Source of the DNA: JABWAN01 sp041918175
GTDB lineage: Bacteria; Zhuqueibacterota; Zhuqueibacteria; Zhuqueibacterales; Zhuqueibacteraceae
NCBI GenBank assembly: GCA_041918175.1
Contig: JAYRWE010000094.1
Location: 449,205 to 513,204 of the forward strand
Length of the DNA stretch: 64,000 nt
Direction: 5' to 3'
Part shown: in pieces, positions 43,314 to 52,910 of the stretch
How the letters are laid out: each line of letters opens with the position of its first letter
Position numbering within the stretch: position 1 is the first letter of the stretch
The notes under the pieces: model-generated
Told to the model about the DNA's origin: nothing
What the model saw: only the letters and a program-made list of their open reading frames with translations
The model's database searches: none
Translations under genes and position numbers: made by a program

Positions 43314-43484
43314 TTTTAGGACACAGATGAAATGCTTTCCACGTGCGCATTTGATCAGCGTTCAGCCTACAAAAAACTTCAAAATTTTTTCTGAGGTTAT
43401 TTTTAATTCACGTTATTTTATCTAAAGCTTGTCTGCTTGTATAACTGCCAGTTACAGTAACCATCTGAAAGGATTAACAATATT

Positions 43485-45788
43485 ATGCCAAATACAAAAC
43501 GCCCTCTTAACGTTTTCCTTTGCCACGCCCGTGAGGACAAGGGCGATGTCCACAAAATTTCTGTTCGCTTGACCAACGATGGAGTGTACACATGGGTTGA
43601 TGAAAATAAAATTCTCCCTGGTCACAATTGGGAATTAGAGATTCGTAAAGCAGTACGTGAAGCTGACGTGATAGTGATTTGCCTATCCAAAAGCTTCAAT
43701 CAAGAAGGGTATCGACAGAAAGAAATGAAGCAGGCGCTCGATACAGCAGAGGAAAAACCTGAAGGCGAAATTTTTATAATCCCTGCACGATTGGCTGACT
43801 GCGAAATTCCTGATCGCCTGCGGAAATTGCAGTGCGTAGATATGTTTCAAGATGGCGGCTACGCAAAGCTTATGTTAGCATTACAGACACGGGCAGAAGC
43901 AATCGGAGCTACAATTCAAAAGGGAAATATCTCATCAAGCAAAGTAGAGAATTCCACACAGAACGATCAAGCAATTCTCTCCAGTTTACAAAGCCTCTTA
44001 GAAGATCGCTATAACAGTGTTGTAATAGAAAAGAATATGCAATTGGTTGGAGAGGCTTTGCGGGATATCCTCTCAGAACATGGCATTGGCATCGCGCTTT
44101 TGGTAGCTCATAGCCATGGCCTCAGTTCTGGTCATATACCCCAAATGAGAGATAATTTAGGTAAAATTTTGAAGCAGGTTGAAATAATACATGATAAGGG
44201 GGACCGTTACACCTTTGTCCATGTCCCTGTCCGCATGATCCGTACTGATAAAAACGAACTGATAAGGCGGGGGATTATGAATAAGAAGGCAGATCCCACG
44301 GGTTTCATATATCACGAAGACGGATTGATCAGTAACTTTAGTTTTGACCTCAATAGCATGAACAAAGAATGTAAAACATCTTTTTCAACTGAGGATATTT
44401 CAACGATGTTGGAGCATCTTGCCTTGCATGGAGTGTTGGTTCCTGCGAATGTGGAAAATAGACAAATCCAGTTTAAAGACGATTCTGCGAAAGGCATGAT
44501 CAAAAAATCAGAAGATGCAATTTACGTAAAATACGATCATCGCCCTATTCGTAAGGAGAATTTAGTCCTGCCGGAAAGATACAATTCCAGCGAAGTTCGC
44601 GCCTTCGTTGCCAATGCGATACGCGTTAAGTCTGCGTGCAATTACTGTTCTATTAGTGCCTTAAACCCATTGGAAGCAACGATTCATTCCACGCCATTGC
44701 GCGCGAAGGAACCACATGGGACAGAACGTTCTACTGTCAGAAATTATCAATTTGGCTTCACCTTTTCTCCGTTTGGCGATCCAGCTACCATGTGTCATTT
44801 TCTTGCATGGGATTTTCCCCACATAAATGAACAAGTTAATAATATGGACCCTCAAGGGTATTCTTTTAGCGATCTAATAAAGTTGGTTACAGTCATTAAC
44901 GCAGATATCGATAAGTTTTGCCGGGCAAACAAAATAGAGATTGTACCCAAAGTATCTGGTGTATGCAATCACTGGGCAGGTAACAGTATTTACCATCAGC
45001 ATTATCAGTTTTTTATCCTAAAGGAAATCCCTGCATTATCCAATAAGCCGACCGGGCGAATTATTACGAGTATCGATAATGTAACGATTCAAAGCCTTGA
45101 CTGGCCAATACCATGGTACGAAATCAGTTCGTCAAGTGAGGACGATGATAAGAATATTATGTTTGTCGCTGATAGGGTCGCCAAAAATTGGGAGGAATTG
45201 AATGATGGATTTGACGAATCCTATGGAAATGGGATAAGAATTAAGAATCACACTCAAAATATCTTTGTGACGCAAGACGGAAAAAGAACACGCGCCATTT
45301 TTGTCCCTCGATTCAGAAACAAACTTCATGCGAAAGCTCAAATCTCTGAGCATGTCATTGAGAAAAGAAGTATGGGAGCCATGGAGACACTTGGTTATTT
45401 CCTTATAGATAATATTGCGGACTTTGATATGCTGAGAAACCTAACCCCAGAAAACAGAAACCACGTTGGAAAGGACTTATTATCTAACATTGCGCCTCCT
45501 CGGGATCGTGTTGTCGAGTTTGAGAAACGTGTATCGGAACGACTTACCCCAAGGGTTATCCACTATGAACTGAAATTCGATGAGGCCGATGAACGTCCAA
45601 TTAGAGAGAGAAAATATTTGTTATGCCACTACTTAATGGAAATAATTGGCGATAAGAACTTGTCAGATCAACAATGCCGGATCCTCGCAACAGAGGCTAA
45701 TAGGCTTCTTAAAGAGAAGTCCCCTCAGGATGCTTACACACCTGACGCACTAGATAAACTAATCGTTGATCGCCATCAGTCGAATTAG
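43485..45788 (+). CDS. TIR domain fused to HIT/GalT-like nucleotidyltransferase module
   Basis: A 767-residue protein. Residues 8-135 are a bacterial TIR_2 domain: 'NVFLCHAREDKGDVHKISVR', 'WVDENKILPGHNWELEI', 'DVIVICLSKSF', with likely catalytic Glu80 in 'YRQKEM'. Such TIRs cleave NAD+ or act in immune signalling. Residues 165-340 are unrecognised. Residues 350-600 have a C385-x2-C388 pair and 'GNSIYHQHYQFFIL', an H-x-H-x-Q triad (H504, H506, Q508) like that of GalT/HIT nucleotide transferases. The gene is clearly richer in A+T than its neighbours, which suggests horizontal transfer. AAAGGA precedes the ATG. The HIT-like assignment is by motif; a paralogous phosphorylase or hydrolase activity is equally possible. 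Confidence 0.75.
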   Translation: MPNTKRPLNVFLCHAREDKGDVHKISVRLTNDGVYTWVDENKILPGHNWELEIRKAVREADVIVICLSKSFNQEGYRQKEMKQALDTAEEKPEGEIFIIPARLADCEIPDRLRKLQCVDMFQDGGYAKLMLALQTRAEAIGATIQKGNISSSKVENSTQNDQAILSSLQSLLEDRYNSVVIEKNMQLVGEALRDILSEHGIGIALLVAHSHGLSSGHIPQMRDNLGKILKQVEIIHDKGDRYTFVHVPVRMIRTDKNELIRRGIMNKKADPTGFIYHEDGLISNFSFDLNSMNKECKTSFSTEDISTMLEHLALHGVLVPANVENRQIQFKDDSAKGMIKKSEDAIYVKYDHRPIRKENLVLPERYNSSEVRAFVANAIRVKSACNYCSISALNPLEATIHSTPLRAKEPHGTERSTVRNYQFGFTFSPFGDPATMCHFLAWDFPHINEQVNNMDPQGYSFSDLIKLVTVINADIDKFCRANKIEIVPKVSGVCNHWAGNSIYHQHYQFFILKEIPALSNKPTGRIITSIDNVTIQSLDWPIPWYEISSSSEDDDKNIMFVADRVAKNWEELNDGFDESYGNGIRIKNHTQNIFVTQDGKRTRAIFVPRFRNKLHAKAQISEHVIEKRSMGAMETLGYFLIDNIADFDMLRNLTPENRNHVGKDLLSNIAPPRDRVVEFEKRVSERLTPRVIHYELKFDEADERPIRERKYLLCHYLMEIIGDKNLSDQQCRILATEANRLLKEKSPQDAYTPDALDKLIVDRHQSN

Positions 45789-45957
45789 CTATTGCCTGTA
45801 TGAGGCATGCATTCTGATGACGTGTAGATCAACGTAGCATTTCGAAAGCGAGGGATGCCACCCAACACAACTTGCAGTGGATGGTAAAGCTTGCCTCGCG
45901 ATGAAGCGCACGCATGATCGTTTGCAAACAACCATATTAACCAACAAAAAATCTCTT

Positions 45958-47061
45958 ATGAAAATCACTCGCATTGACGTTTATCCCATCACCTACGGCC
46001 TGCACGATCATACCTACGCGTGGTCCGGCGGGCATGCCGTCACTTCCTTTCTCAGCCACGTCGTCAAAATTTCCACGGACGAGGGCATCAACGGTTTTGC
46101 CGAAGTGTGTCCGCTCGGCTCGGCTTATATGGATGCGTATGCGCGCGGCGTGCCCGCGGGTATTGCGGAAGTGGGCGCGGCGCTGCTCGGCCAAGACCCA
46201 CGGCGCATTCGCGCGATCAACCAATTGATGGATGCCGTGATGGGCGGCCATCATTACATCAAGTCGCCGCTCGATATTGCATGTTGGGATATTCTCGGCA
46301 AAGCGAGCAACCAATCCGTGGCCGCGTTGCTCGGCGGCCGCTATGTTGAAGACTACCCTTTGTATCGCGCGATTTCGCAGCAAGCGCCGGAGCAAATGGC
46401 GAGCGACGTGGCGCGTTATCGCAGCGAAGGCTATCGCCGGTTTCAGCTTAAAGTCGGCGGCGATCCGGATGAAGACGTGAAACGCGTGCGCGCCGTGTTG
46501 CAAGTTTTATCTCCGGGCGACGTGCTCGTTGCCGACGCCAACACCGGCTGGCAGATGCATCAAGCGATTCGCCTCGTGAATGCGCTGGCCGATGCGGATT
46601 TCTACGTTGAAGCGCCGTGCCCAACGTATGAAGAATGTCTGACCGTGCGGCAGCATACGCGCCAGCCGTTTGTGATCGACGAGTTGATCACGGGCGTCGA
46701 GCCGTTGTTGCGCGCGCATCGCGACCGCGCGATGGATGTGATCAATCTAAAAATTTCCCGCGTCGGCGGCTTGACCAAAGCGAAGTTGATTCGCGACCTT
46801 TGTGAAGCGCTCGGGATTGTGATGACGCTCGAAGACAGTTGGGGCGGCGATATTGTCACCGCGACGATCGCGCATCTGGTTGGCAGCACACGGCCGGAGT
46901 TTCTTTTCACTTCAACGGATTTCAATAGCTACATCGACGTGCAGCTTGCCGGCGATGCGCCGCGTCGCAAAGACGGCCGCCTCACTGTGCCAACCGGCCC
47001 CGGCCTCGGCATTCAGGTTGATGAGAAGAAATTGGGGAGTGCGGTAGTGACGGTGCGATAA
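45958..47061 (+). CDS. enolase-superfamily (mandelate racemase/MLE) enzyme
   Basis: A 367-residue enzyme from ATG 45958. 'YIKSPLDIACWDILGKA', 'RRFQLKVGGDPDEDVKRV', 'VLVADANTGW', 'FVIDELI', 'DVINLKISRVGGLTKAKLIRD' and 'LEDSWGGD' supply the Lys and Asp/Glu acid-base and Mg2+-binding residues of the MR/MLE family. The closest motif resemblance is to hydroxyproline betaine epimerase or cis-3-hydroxyproline dehydratase-type members, which is uncertain. Its base use is host-like, unlike the genes on each side. No good ribosome site is seen before the ATG. Confidence 0.85.
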   Translation: MKITRIDVYPITYGLHDHTYAWSGGHAVTSFLSHVVKISTDEGINGFAEVCPLGSAYMDAYARGVPAGIAEVGAALLGQDPRRIRAINQLMDAVMGGHHYIKSPLDIACWDILGKASNQSVAALLGGRYVEDYPLYRAISQQAPEQMASDVARYRSEGYRRFQLKVGGDPDEDVKRVRAVLQVLSPGDVLVADANTGWQMHQAIRLVNALADADFYVEAPCPTYEECLTVRQHTRQPFVIDELITGVEPLLRAHRDRAMDVINLKISRVGGLTKAKLIRDLCEALGIVMTLEDSWGGDIVTATIAHLVGSTRPEFLFTSTDFNSYIDVQLAGDAPRRKDGRLTVPTGPGLGIQVDEKKLGSAVVTVR

Positions 47062-47118
47062 AGAGTGGTTGCGGATCGTTCAGTGCCGCAAAGCGAATAA
47101 ATTACTTCACACCAACGC

Positions 47119-47223
47119 CCACGCGCGCAACGATTTGGCTCAAACGCATGCGCGTATTTTGGAGTGAAGTGCCCAACACGAGTCGGTTGTTGGAAAATGT
47201 GCCGGCGAGAATTGCTTCAAGCC
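47119..47223 (+). pseudogene. duplicated fragment of the CrtA-like gene
   Basis: These bases match 41620-41724, inside the CrtA-like gene, at roughly nine in ten positions over 100 bases and in the same orientation. In the matching frame they read 'KRMRVFWSEVPNTSRLLEN', identical to the intact protein except for one Ala-to-Val change. The remainder of the gene is absent. It ends just before the NmrA-like gene. It is a remnant of a duplicated or recombined copy. Confidence 0.8.
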
Positions 47224-47253
47224 GCAGAAGAAGTGTTAGTTGGAGATTAAATC

Positions 47254-48195
47254 ATGACTGAAAAACAAATACATGCGGTAACAGGTGCATTCGGATATTC
47301 AGGTAAATATATAGCTCATAGATTGTTGAATAAAGGGCATAAAGTAATAACAATTACTAACTCAGTGAATAGAACAAATCCGTTCGGGGATAAATTGGAT
47401 GCCTTTCCATTTAATTTTGATAATCCTGAGAAGCTAGCTGAGACCCTCAAGGGTGTTTCCGTTCTTTATGTTACCTATTGGGTTAGATTTAACCATAAGA
47501 TGTTTACCCATGCTGATGCGGTGAGAAATACAATAACCTTATTCAAAGCGGCTGTTAAAGCCGGTGTTGAACGAATTGTATACGTCAGTATAACGAACCC
47601 TTCTGAAGATTCCCCGCTCGAATACTTTAGTGGCAAAGGGAAACTTGAGAAGATATTGCAAGGCCTCGGTGTATCTTACGCAATTCTCCGTCCCGCCGTA
47701 TTATTCGGGAAAGAGGATATATTGATTAACAATATTGCATGGGCGTTAAGAAGATTGCCTGTTCTTGGAGTCTTTGGTGATGGAAAATATCGTATTCAGC
47801 CAATCTATGTGGACGACCTTGCCGAGATCGCCGTTCACGAGGGAAACAATAGAGAAAACAAAATAATAAACTGCATTGGGCCTGAAACATTTACATATAG
47901 GGAGTTGGTAGAAACCATCGGCAAAATTATTGGTAAGAAAAGGCTAATTATTCCGGTTCCCCCACTATTGGGATATGTGGTTGGTGCGATGATTGGCAAA
48001 ATTGTAAATGATCAGTTTATTACACGTGAAGAAGTTGATGGCCTTATGGCAAATCTTCTATATGTAGATTCTCCACCTACTGGAAAAACGAAATTAACTG
48101 ACTGGGCTCGCGATCATGCTTATACGTTAGGACGGAACTATTCAAGTGAACTCGATAGACGAAAAGACAGAACTATAGAATATGAAGTCAACTAA
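47254..48195 (+). CDS. NmrA/SDR-like NAD(P)-binding protein
   Basis: A 313-residue Rossmann-fold protein. The dinucleotide motif is 'VTGAFGYSGKYIAHRLL', with 'VSVLYVTYWVRF' and 'ERIVYVSITNPSEDSPLEYF' typical of NmrA/NDUFA9-like atypical SDRs. The Tyr of the classical SDR site is not obvious, so it may bind rather than oxidise. The gene is strikingly richer in A+T than its neighbours and probably transferred. GGAG eight bases upstream fixes the start. Substrate is unknown. Confidence 0.8.
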   Translation: MTEKQIHAVTGAFGYSGKYIAHRLLNKGHKVITITNSVNRTNPFGDKLDAFPFNFDNPEKLAETLKGVSVLYVTYWVRFNHKMFTHADAVRNTITLFKAAVKAGVERIVYVSITNPSEDSPLEYFSGKGKLEKILQGLGVSYAILRPAVLFGKEDILINNIAWALRRLPVLGVFGDGKYRIQPIYVDDLAEIAVHEGNNRENKIINCIGPETFTYRELVETIGKIIGKKRLIIPVPPLLGYVVGAMIGKIVNDQFITREEVDGLMANLLYVDSPPTGKTKLTDWARDHAYTLGRNYSSELDRRKDRTIEYEVN

Positions 48196-48408
48196 CTCTG
48201 CATCAACCGGACTGCGGCACAGTAGCATGATTTTCATGATTTGTTGAATTTGAACGCCCGATTTTTATCAATCGTTTTCTTGCCCTGCAGCCCGTTATGC
48301 TGGCGCTAGCGACAACCTATCCCCAAAACGCAATCGCCCTCCCGCAACGCTTCAAGCACCGAATCACTCAACACAACAATCCGTCGCTCGATTTCACACT
48401 CAAACACT

Positions 48409-49254
48409 TCACGGCGCGACCGCAATGCCGCGCAGCGCGGACGGATTGGCGATATTGCCTAGCATCACCGCGGTGCCGGAGGAAAGATCGATGAAATAGA
48501 GCGTGGAAAAAATATTCGGCGCGACCATGAGCGCGGCGTACGCAATGCCGTCGTTGCCCGTGATGTCAAATCCCACCGCATTCGAAGTATTCACGCCCAG
48601 CGATCCCACCGTATACATCTGCCCATTGTTCGGCGAAGGCAACGTCACCAACACATCTAAGTTCGAATCAATCGCATAGAGCGTGGTCGAGATCGCGCCC
48701 ACCACGCTATTCGTATATGCCGTGCCCACGACGTTGGGATTGAGACCGAAATTCGCATCGCCGAACGCATACGTTAAAGACGAGTCATTGCCCGCGAGAC
48801 TGCCGGTGTTGGGGTTCAAACGCAAGTCCTGCTCTGCGTCGCTATGCACGCGAATGCGGTCAGGCACGGGATTAAAATCGAAACCATAGGCGAAGCCGTT
48901 CAGCGCCGGCGTGAAAGCCGCAACGCCGACTGCAATGGCGGCGCCGGACAACGTGTCGAGCGTGTAAATGCGATTCATGTTGCTCATGGCAAACAAGCGT
49001 CCGTCATTGGGCCGAAAATCAATGCCGAGAATGCTCTCGCCGTTTTGCAAACCGGAAATCGGGAATGTGTTCGTCACCGCGCCGGGGCTCATGCTGCCAA
49101 AGCGAATGAGGTTGTTGCTGCCGTCGATGCCGTAAACCACGCGGCCTTGCACCGTGGGCAAGGTCGGCAGATTGGTTTTGCATGCGCACAACGAAAGCGT
49201 AATCACGCTGCACAAACTGGTAATCGCGACGCGCGTGCGAGTTGAATTCTTCAT
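48409..49254 (-). CDS. DUF4394 lipoprotein
   Basis: A 281-residue exported protein with lipobox 'ITLSLCACK' near Cys24-25. The rest matches DUF4394, a beta-propeller-like domain: 'YGIDGSNNLIRFGSMSPGAV', 'LLGIDFRPNDGRLFAMSNMN'-type blocks, 'RIRVHSDAEQDLRLNPNTG'. It occurs mostly in secreted proteins; role unknown. GAGG five bases upstream fixes the start. Confidence 0.85.
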   Translation of the reverse strand: MKNSTRTRVAITSLCSVITLSLCACKTNLPTLPTVQGRVVYGIDGSNNLIRFGSMSPGAVTNTFPISGLQNGESILGIDFRPNDGRLFAMSNMNRIYTLDTLSGAAIAVGVAAFTPALNGFAYGFDFNPVPDRIRVHSDAEQDLRLNPNTGSLAGNDSSLTYAFGDANFGLNPNVVGTAYTNSVVGAISTTLYAIDSNLDVLVTLPSPNNGQMYTVGSLGVNTSNAVGFDITGNDGIAYAALMVAPNIFSTLYFIDLSSGTAVMLGNIANPSALRGIAVAP

Positions 49255-49665
49255 GTTGTCCTCGTGAAAATGTTGAATGCATTTGGCTTTGTTCTTTCCT
49301 GCTTCAAACTTCTCCCTGCAAACACCGGCAAAGATTTCAAAGCGTATACCACGGCCTGCGCTTCATCGGTTGCTCCCGCCGCAAACAGGCCTGCGGTTTG
49401 CATAAATTTCCTTTCATGCTTAAAACTTGGTGCGCGGCTCGCGAAGATCATGTTGGACTTCTCAAATGGATTTCCGACATTGCGCCGCATTTTGAAGCTG
49501 CCCGCCACCTTCGCGCTTGCATGAGCAAGTGTCGCAACTTACAAAACCGTGCATCAAATTCGTCATTGCCTCCGCTCACGCCATCATCATTGAGGCCGCA
49601 TGAAAAATTTAAAGCATCGCTCGCTGCATACTTTCGGTGTTACTTCCAAAGCAATGCTCACAACG
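49255..49665. other. intergenic region upstream of peptidase-barrel gene
   Basis: No gene is supported. Several short frames are open through it, including one from ATG 49600 that runs into the next gene, but none has a ribosome site or domain similarity. Regulatory sites for the two divergent genes should lie here; none is obvious. Confidence 0.45.
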
Positions 49666-49796
49666 ATTCCCCCCTTGAGGGGGGTTAGGGGGGTGTGCTG
49701 CCGAGCAAAGGCACTACTCTCATTCGCCTCTTGTGCTTTCCAAAATGCGCTTTATAATTCTGCGCAACACCCCCCTGCCCCCCTCAAGGGGGGAAT
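49666..49796. repeat. GC-rich dispersed inverted repeat, family D
   Basis: Arms ATTCCCCCCTTGAGGGGGGT (49666-49685) and CCCCCTCAAGGGGGGAAT (49779-49796) are near-perfect complements about 93 bases apart, with GGGGGGTGT/ACACCCCCC extending inward. Each arm has an inner palindrome CCCCTTGAGGGG. It stands directly before the peptidase-barrel start and supplies a G-run that doubles as its ribosome site. Confidence 0.75.
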
Positions 49797-49803
49797 TTCG
49801 CGC

Positions 49804-52800
49804 GTGAGCGCGCTTTGTTTCGCGCTTTTCATGAGTTTCATCATCGCTCCCACCAGCCAAGCGCAGACCTTCGGCAAGAATCACGTGCAATACAAAACCT
49901 TTGACACGAAGTTTTTGCAATCCGAGCACTTCGATATTTACTTCAACACCGGCGGCCAAGCGCTCGCGGAGTTCACCGCAGAAGTTGCCGAAGAAAGTTA
50001 TCAAGAGTTGAAAGACGACTTTCGCTATGAATTGAACGATCGCATCACGATTATCGTTTACAACAGCCACAACGATTTTCAGCAAACCAATCTCAGCCTC
50101 GGCCCGCCGGAAGAATCCGTGGGCGGCTTCACGGAGTTTTTTAAGAACCGCGTGGTCGTGCCCTATGAAGGCGATTGGGAAAAATTTCGCCACGTGATTC
50201 ATCACGAACTCACACACGCGGTGATGCTGCAAATGGTTTATGGCTCGGGCGTGCAAGCGATCCTCACCGGCCTCGCGCGTTTGCAATTGCCGTTGTGGTT
50301 CATCGAAGGAATGGCGGAATTTCAAAGTCGCGGGTGGGACACGGAGAGCGACATGTTCATGCGCGATGCGGCGCTCAATGGTTACGCACCGGAGATTGAT
50401 TATCTCAACGGTTTTCTCGCTTATAAAGGCGGCCAGTCCGTGCTCTATTATCTCGCGCAAACCTATGGCGGCGAAAAAATCGGCGAGCTGCTCGGCAAAA
50501 TTAAAATCAACAAAAGTCTCGAAGCGGGATTGAAGCAGTCGATTGGCGCGGGCGTGGAAGATTTGAATAAGCGCTGGCAAAAATATTTAAAGAAAGAATA
50601 CTGGCCCGACATTGCAGGCCGGCAAGAGCCGAGCGAGATCGGCAAACAACTCACGGATCACGTGGCGCATCGCAATTTCATCAACAACAGCGCGGCGCTC
50701 TCGCCCAACGGCGATAAGATCGCGTTTCTCTCCGACAAGTCCGATTACTTCGACATCTATTTGATGAGCGCGATGGACGGCAAGATCATCGCGAAGCTGG
50801 TGAGCGGACAAAAGACCGGCGATTTGGAAGAGCTGCATTGGCTGCGGCCCGGCATCAGTTGGTCGCCCGACGGCAAGCGCATCGTGTTCGCCGCGAAAGC
50901 CGGTGCCGAGGACGCGCTGCACATCGTCGAGGTGAAGAAGAAAAAAATCGTGCGCACGATGAAGTTCGGATTGGACGGCGTATTCTCTCCGGCGTGGTCG
51001 CCGAAAGATGATGAGATTGCATTCGTGGGCACGAAGCATGGCGCGTGCGATTTGTATGCGGTGAATTTGAAGACCGGCGTATTGCGCCAAATCACAAACG
51101 ACGTGTTCAGCGATCTCGAACCCGCGTATTCGCCCGACGGCGCGAAGCTCGCGTTCATTAGTGATCGCGGCGCGTATGTGCATGCTGACAGCTTGCCGAG
51201 CGATTTCAAAATTTGGCGCGCGGATTATCGCAATCTCGATGTGTATGTCGTCGAGGCAAAGGGCATAGAGCACGGGGCGCGCATCGAACAAATCACGGAC
51301 ACGCCGTTCTTCGAAAAGACGCCGGTGTTTTCGCCGCAGGGCGATAAGCTGGCGTTCACGAGCGATCGCTCCGGCGTTTACAATATCTATGTGCACGACC
51401 TCGCCACGCGCGCGGAGCATCCAATCACGAACGTGCTCACCGGAATCTTTCATCTCTCGTGGCAGGGCGACGGCTCGCGCATGACGTTCGTTTCGTTTTA
51501 TAACGCGGGCTATGATATTTTTCTGCTGAAGAATCCGCTGGAAATCAAACCGGAGCAAATCACTTTAAACAAAACTTCTTTTCTCGCGCGTTTGGAAGAG
51601 AGAAGGCGAGGCAATAAAAAATTTGCCCCCATCACGGCCGCGGAGGCGCACGAAGATCGCGGCGAAGACAAGTATCGGCACTATGTTTTCGGCCGCGAAT
51701 TCGCGAAAGGCGAGTTGCTGCCGCGCAGCGAGCGCATCGCGTTTCTCGATACGAACACGTACAAGCTGCCGAACGGCGAGTACAAAATCAAAAAATATAA
51801 AACCAAATTCTCGCCCGACATCGTTTACGGCAACGCGGGCTATAGCCAATTCTTCGGCGTGCAAGGCCAAACGCTGATCTCGCTCTCGGACGTGCTCGGC
51901 AATCATCGCATCGATTTGTACACGGATTTGTTTTACGACATTCGCAATTCGAATTACCTCGTGCAATACTTTCATTTGCCGCGGCGCACGGATTACGGCA
52001 TCGGCGCGTTTCACAATGCGTGGCTCTTCGCGAGTCGCCGGCTCGGCATTTTGCGCGATCGTTATTACGGCATGTCGCTGCTCGCTTCGCATCCGCTCAA
52101 CACGTTCAATCGCATTGAAGGCAGCGTGAATTGGCTCGGCATCAATCGCGATTATCTTGAGATCAACCAAGCGACCGAGCGCATTCGCGTGCTGATGGGC
52201 AGCCTTTCGTATGTGACCGACACCGCGCTGTGGGGCTGGACCGGCCCCAACAATGGCGCGCGCCGCGAGTTGAATATCACCTACTCGCCGAAGATCGACG
52301 GCAACAACGGCCTCGGCTTTCTCACCGTGCGCGGCGATGCGCGGCGTTACTTCAAATTCTTTAAAGAGTATAATTTTGTCGTGCGCTTGTCCGCGGGCCT
52401 TTCCGAAGGCAGCGAGCCGCAGCAATTTTATCTCGGCGGCATCGACAATTGGCTCAATCAAAAATTCAACGGCGGCATCCGCATCGATCATCCCGAAGAC
52501 ATTTACTTCTCGAGCTTCGAGACGCCGCTGCGCGGCACGAATTATTACGAGCAATCGGGCAATCGCTTCGCGCTGATGAATTTGGAATTTCGTTTCCCCA
52601 TGATTCGCTATTTGATTTTGGGCTGGCCGTTGCCGCTCGGTTTGCAAAACGTGCGCGGCGCGATCTTCACGGACATTGGCGGCGCATGGCAAGGCAAGCT
52701 CGGCGAGTACGAACGCTTCAAGCCGCTGCGCAAGTCCGGCTCGTTCCTGCCCGAGTTTGACGATCTCATGATGGGCTACGGCTTCGGCCCCCGCGCGAAT

Positions 52801-52902
52801 CTCGGCTTCTTGTTGCTACGTTTCGACGTTGCGTGGCGCAGCAATCTGCGTCGTTCGAGTTCGAAGCCGAGTTATTATTTTTCGTTGGGAACGGAGTTGT
52901 AA
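49804..52902 (+). CDS. gluzincin peptidase-TolB propeller-BamA barrel protein
   Basis: A 1032-residue outer-membrane protein from GTG 49804 (GGGGGG upstream); an upstream frame would extend it through a repeat and is rejected. Signal to about 21, then a peptidase-MA-like gluzincin domain with zinc motif 'HELTH' (134-138) and 'FIEGMAEF' as third ligand. Residues 290-600 hold TolB/PD40 blades ('AALSPNGDKIAFLSDKSDYF', 'PAWSPKDDEIAFVGTKHGAC'). The C-terminal third is a BamA/Omp85-like barrel ('QFYLGGIDNWLNQKF', 'LMNLEFRFPMI'). It may be a surface protease or assembly factor. The three-part architecture is typical of related FCB genomes, but its function is unproven. Confidence 0.85.
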   Translation: MSALCFALFMSFIIAPTSQAQTFGKNHVQYKTFDTKFLQSEHFDIYFNTGGQALAEFTAEVAEESYQELKDDFRYELNDRITIIVYNSHNDFQQTNLSLGPPEESVGGFTEFFKNRVVVPYEGDWEKFRHVIHHELTHAVMLQMVYGSGVQAILTGLARLQLPLWFIEGMAEFQSRGWDTESDMFMRDAALNGYAPEIDYLNGFLAYKGGQSVLYYLAQTYGGEKIGELLGKIKINKSLEAGLKQSIGAGVEDLNKRWQKYLKKEYWPDIAGRQEPSEIGKQLTDHVAHRNFINNSAALSPNGDKIAFLSDKSDYFDIYLMSAMDGKIIAKLVSGQKTGDLEELHWLRPGISWSPDGKRIVFAAKAGAEDALHIVEVKKKKIVRTMKFGLDGVFSPAWSPKDDEIAFVGTKHGACDLYAVNLKTGVLRQITNDVFSDLEPAYSPDGAKLAFISDRGAYVHADSLPSDFKIWRADYRNLDVYVVEAKGIEHGARIEQITDTPFFEKTPVFSPQGDKLAFTSDRSGVYNIYVHDLATRAEHPITNVLTGIFHLSWQGDGSRMTFVSFYNAGYDIFLLKNPLEIKPEQITLNKTSFLARLEERRRGNKKFAPITAAEAHEDRGEDKYRHYVFGREFAKGELLPRSERIAFLDTNTYKLPNGEYKIKKYKTKFSPDIVYGNAGYSQFFGVQGQTLISLSDVLGNHRIDLYTDLFYDIRNSNYLVQYFHLPRRTDYGIGAFHNAWLFASRRLGILRDRYYGMSLLASHPLNTFNRIEGSVNWLGINRDYLEINQATERIRVLMGSLSYVTDTALWGWTGPNNGARRELNITYSPKIDGNNGLGFLTVRGDARRYFKFFKEYNFVVRLSAGLSEGSEPQQFYLGGIDNWLNQKFNGGIRIDHPEDIYFSSFETPLRGTNYYEQSGNRFALMNLEFRFPMIRYLILGWPLPLGLQNVRGAIFTDIGGAWQGKLGEYERFKPLRKSGSFLPEFDDLMMGYGFGPRANLGFLLLRFDVAWRSNLRRSSSKPSYYFSLGTEL

Positions 52903-52910
52903 ATGTTCTG

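Noticed and set aside
51565..52692. 375-codon minus-strand frame
   Set aside because: Lies opposite the peptidase-barrel gene; no domain resemblance or ribosome site.
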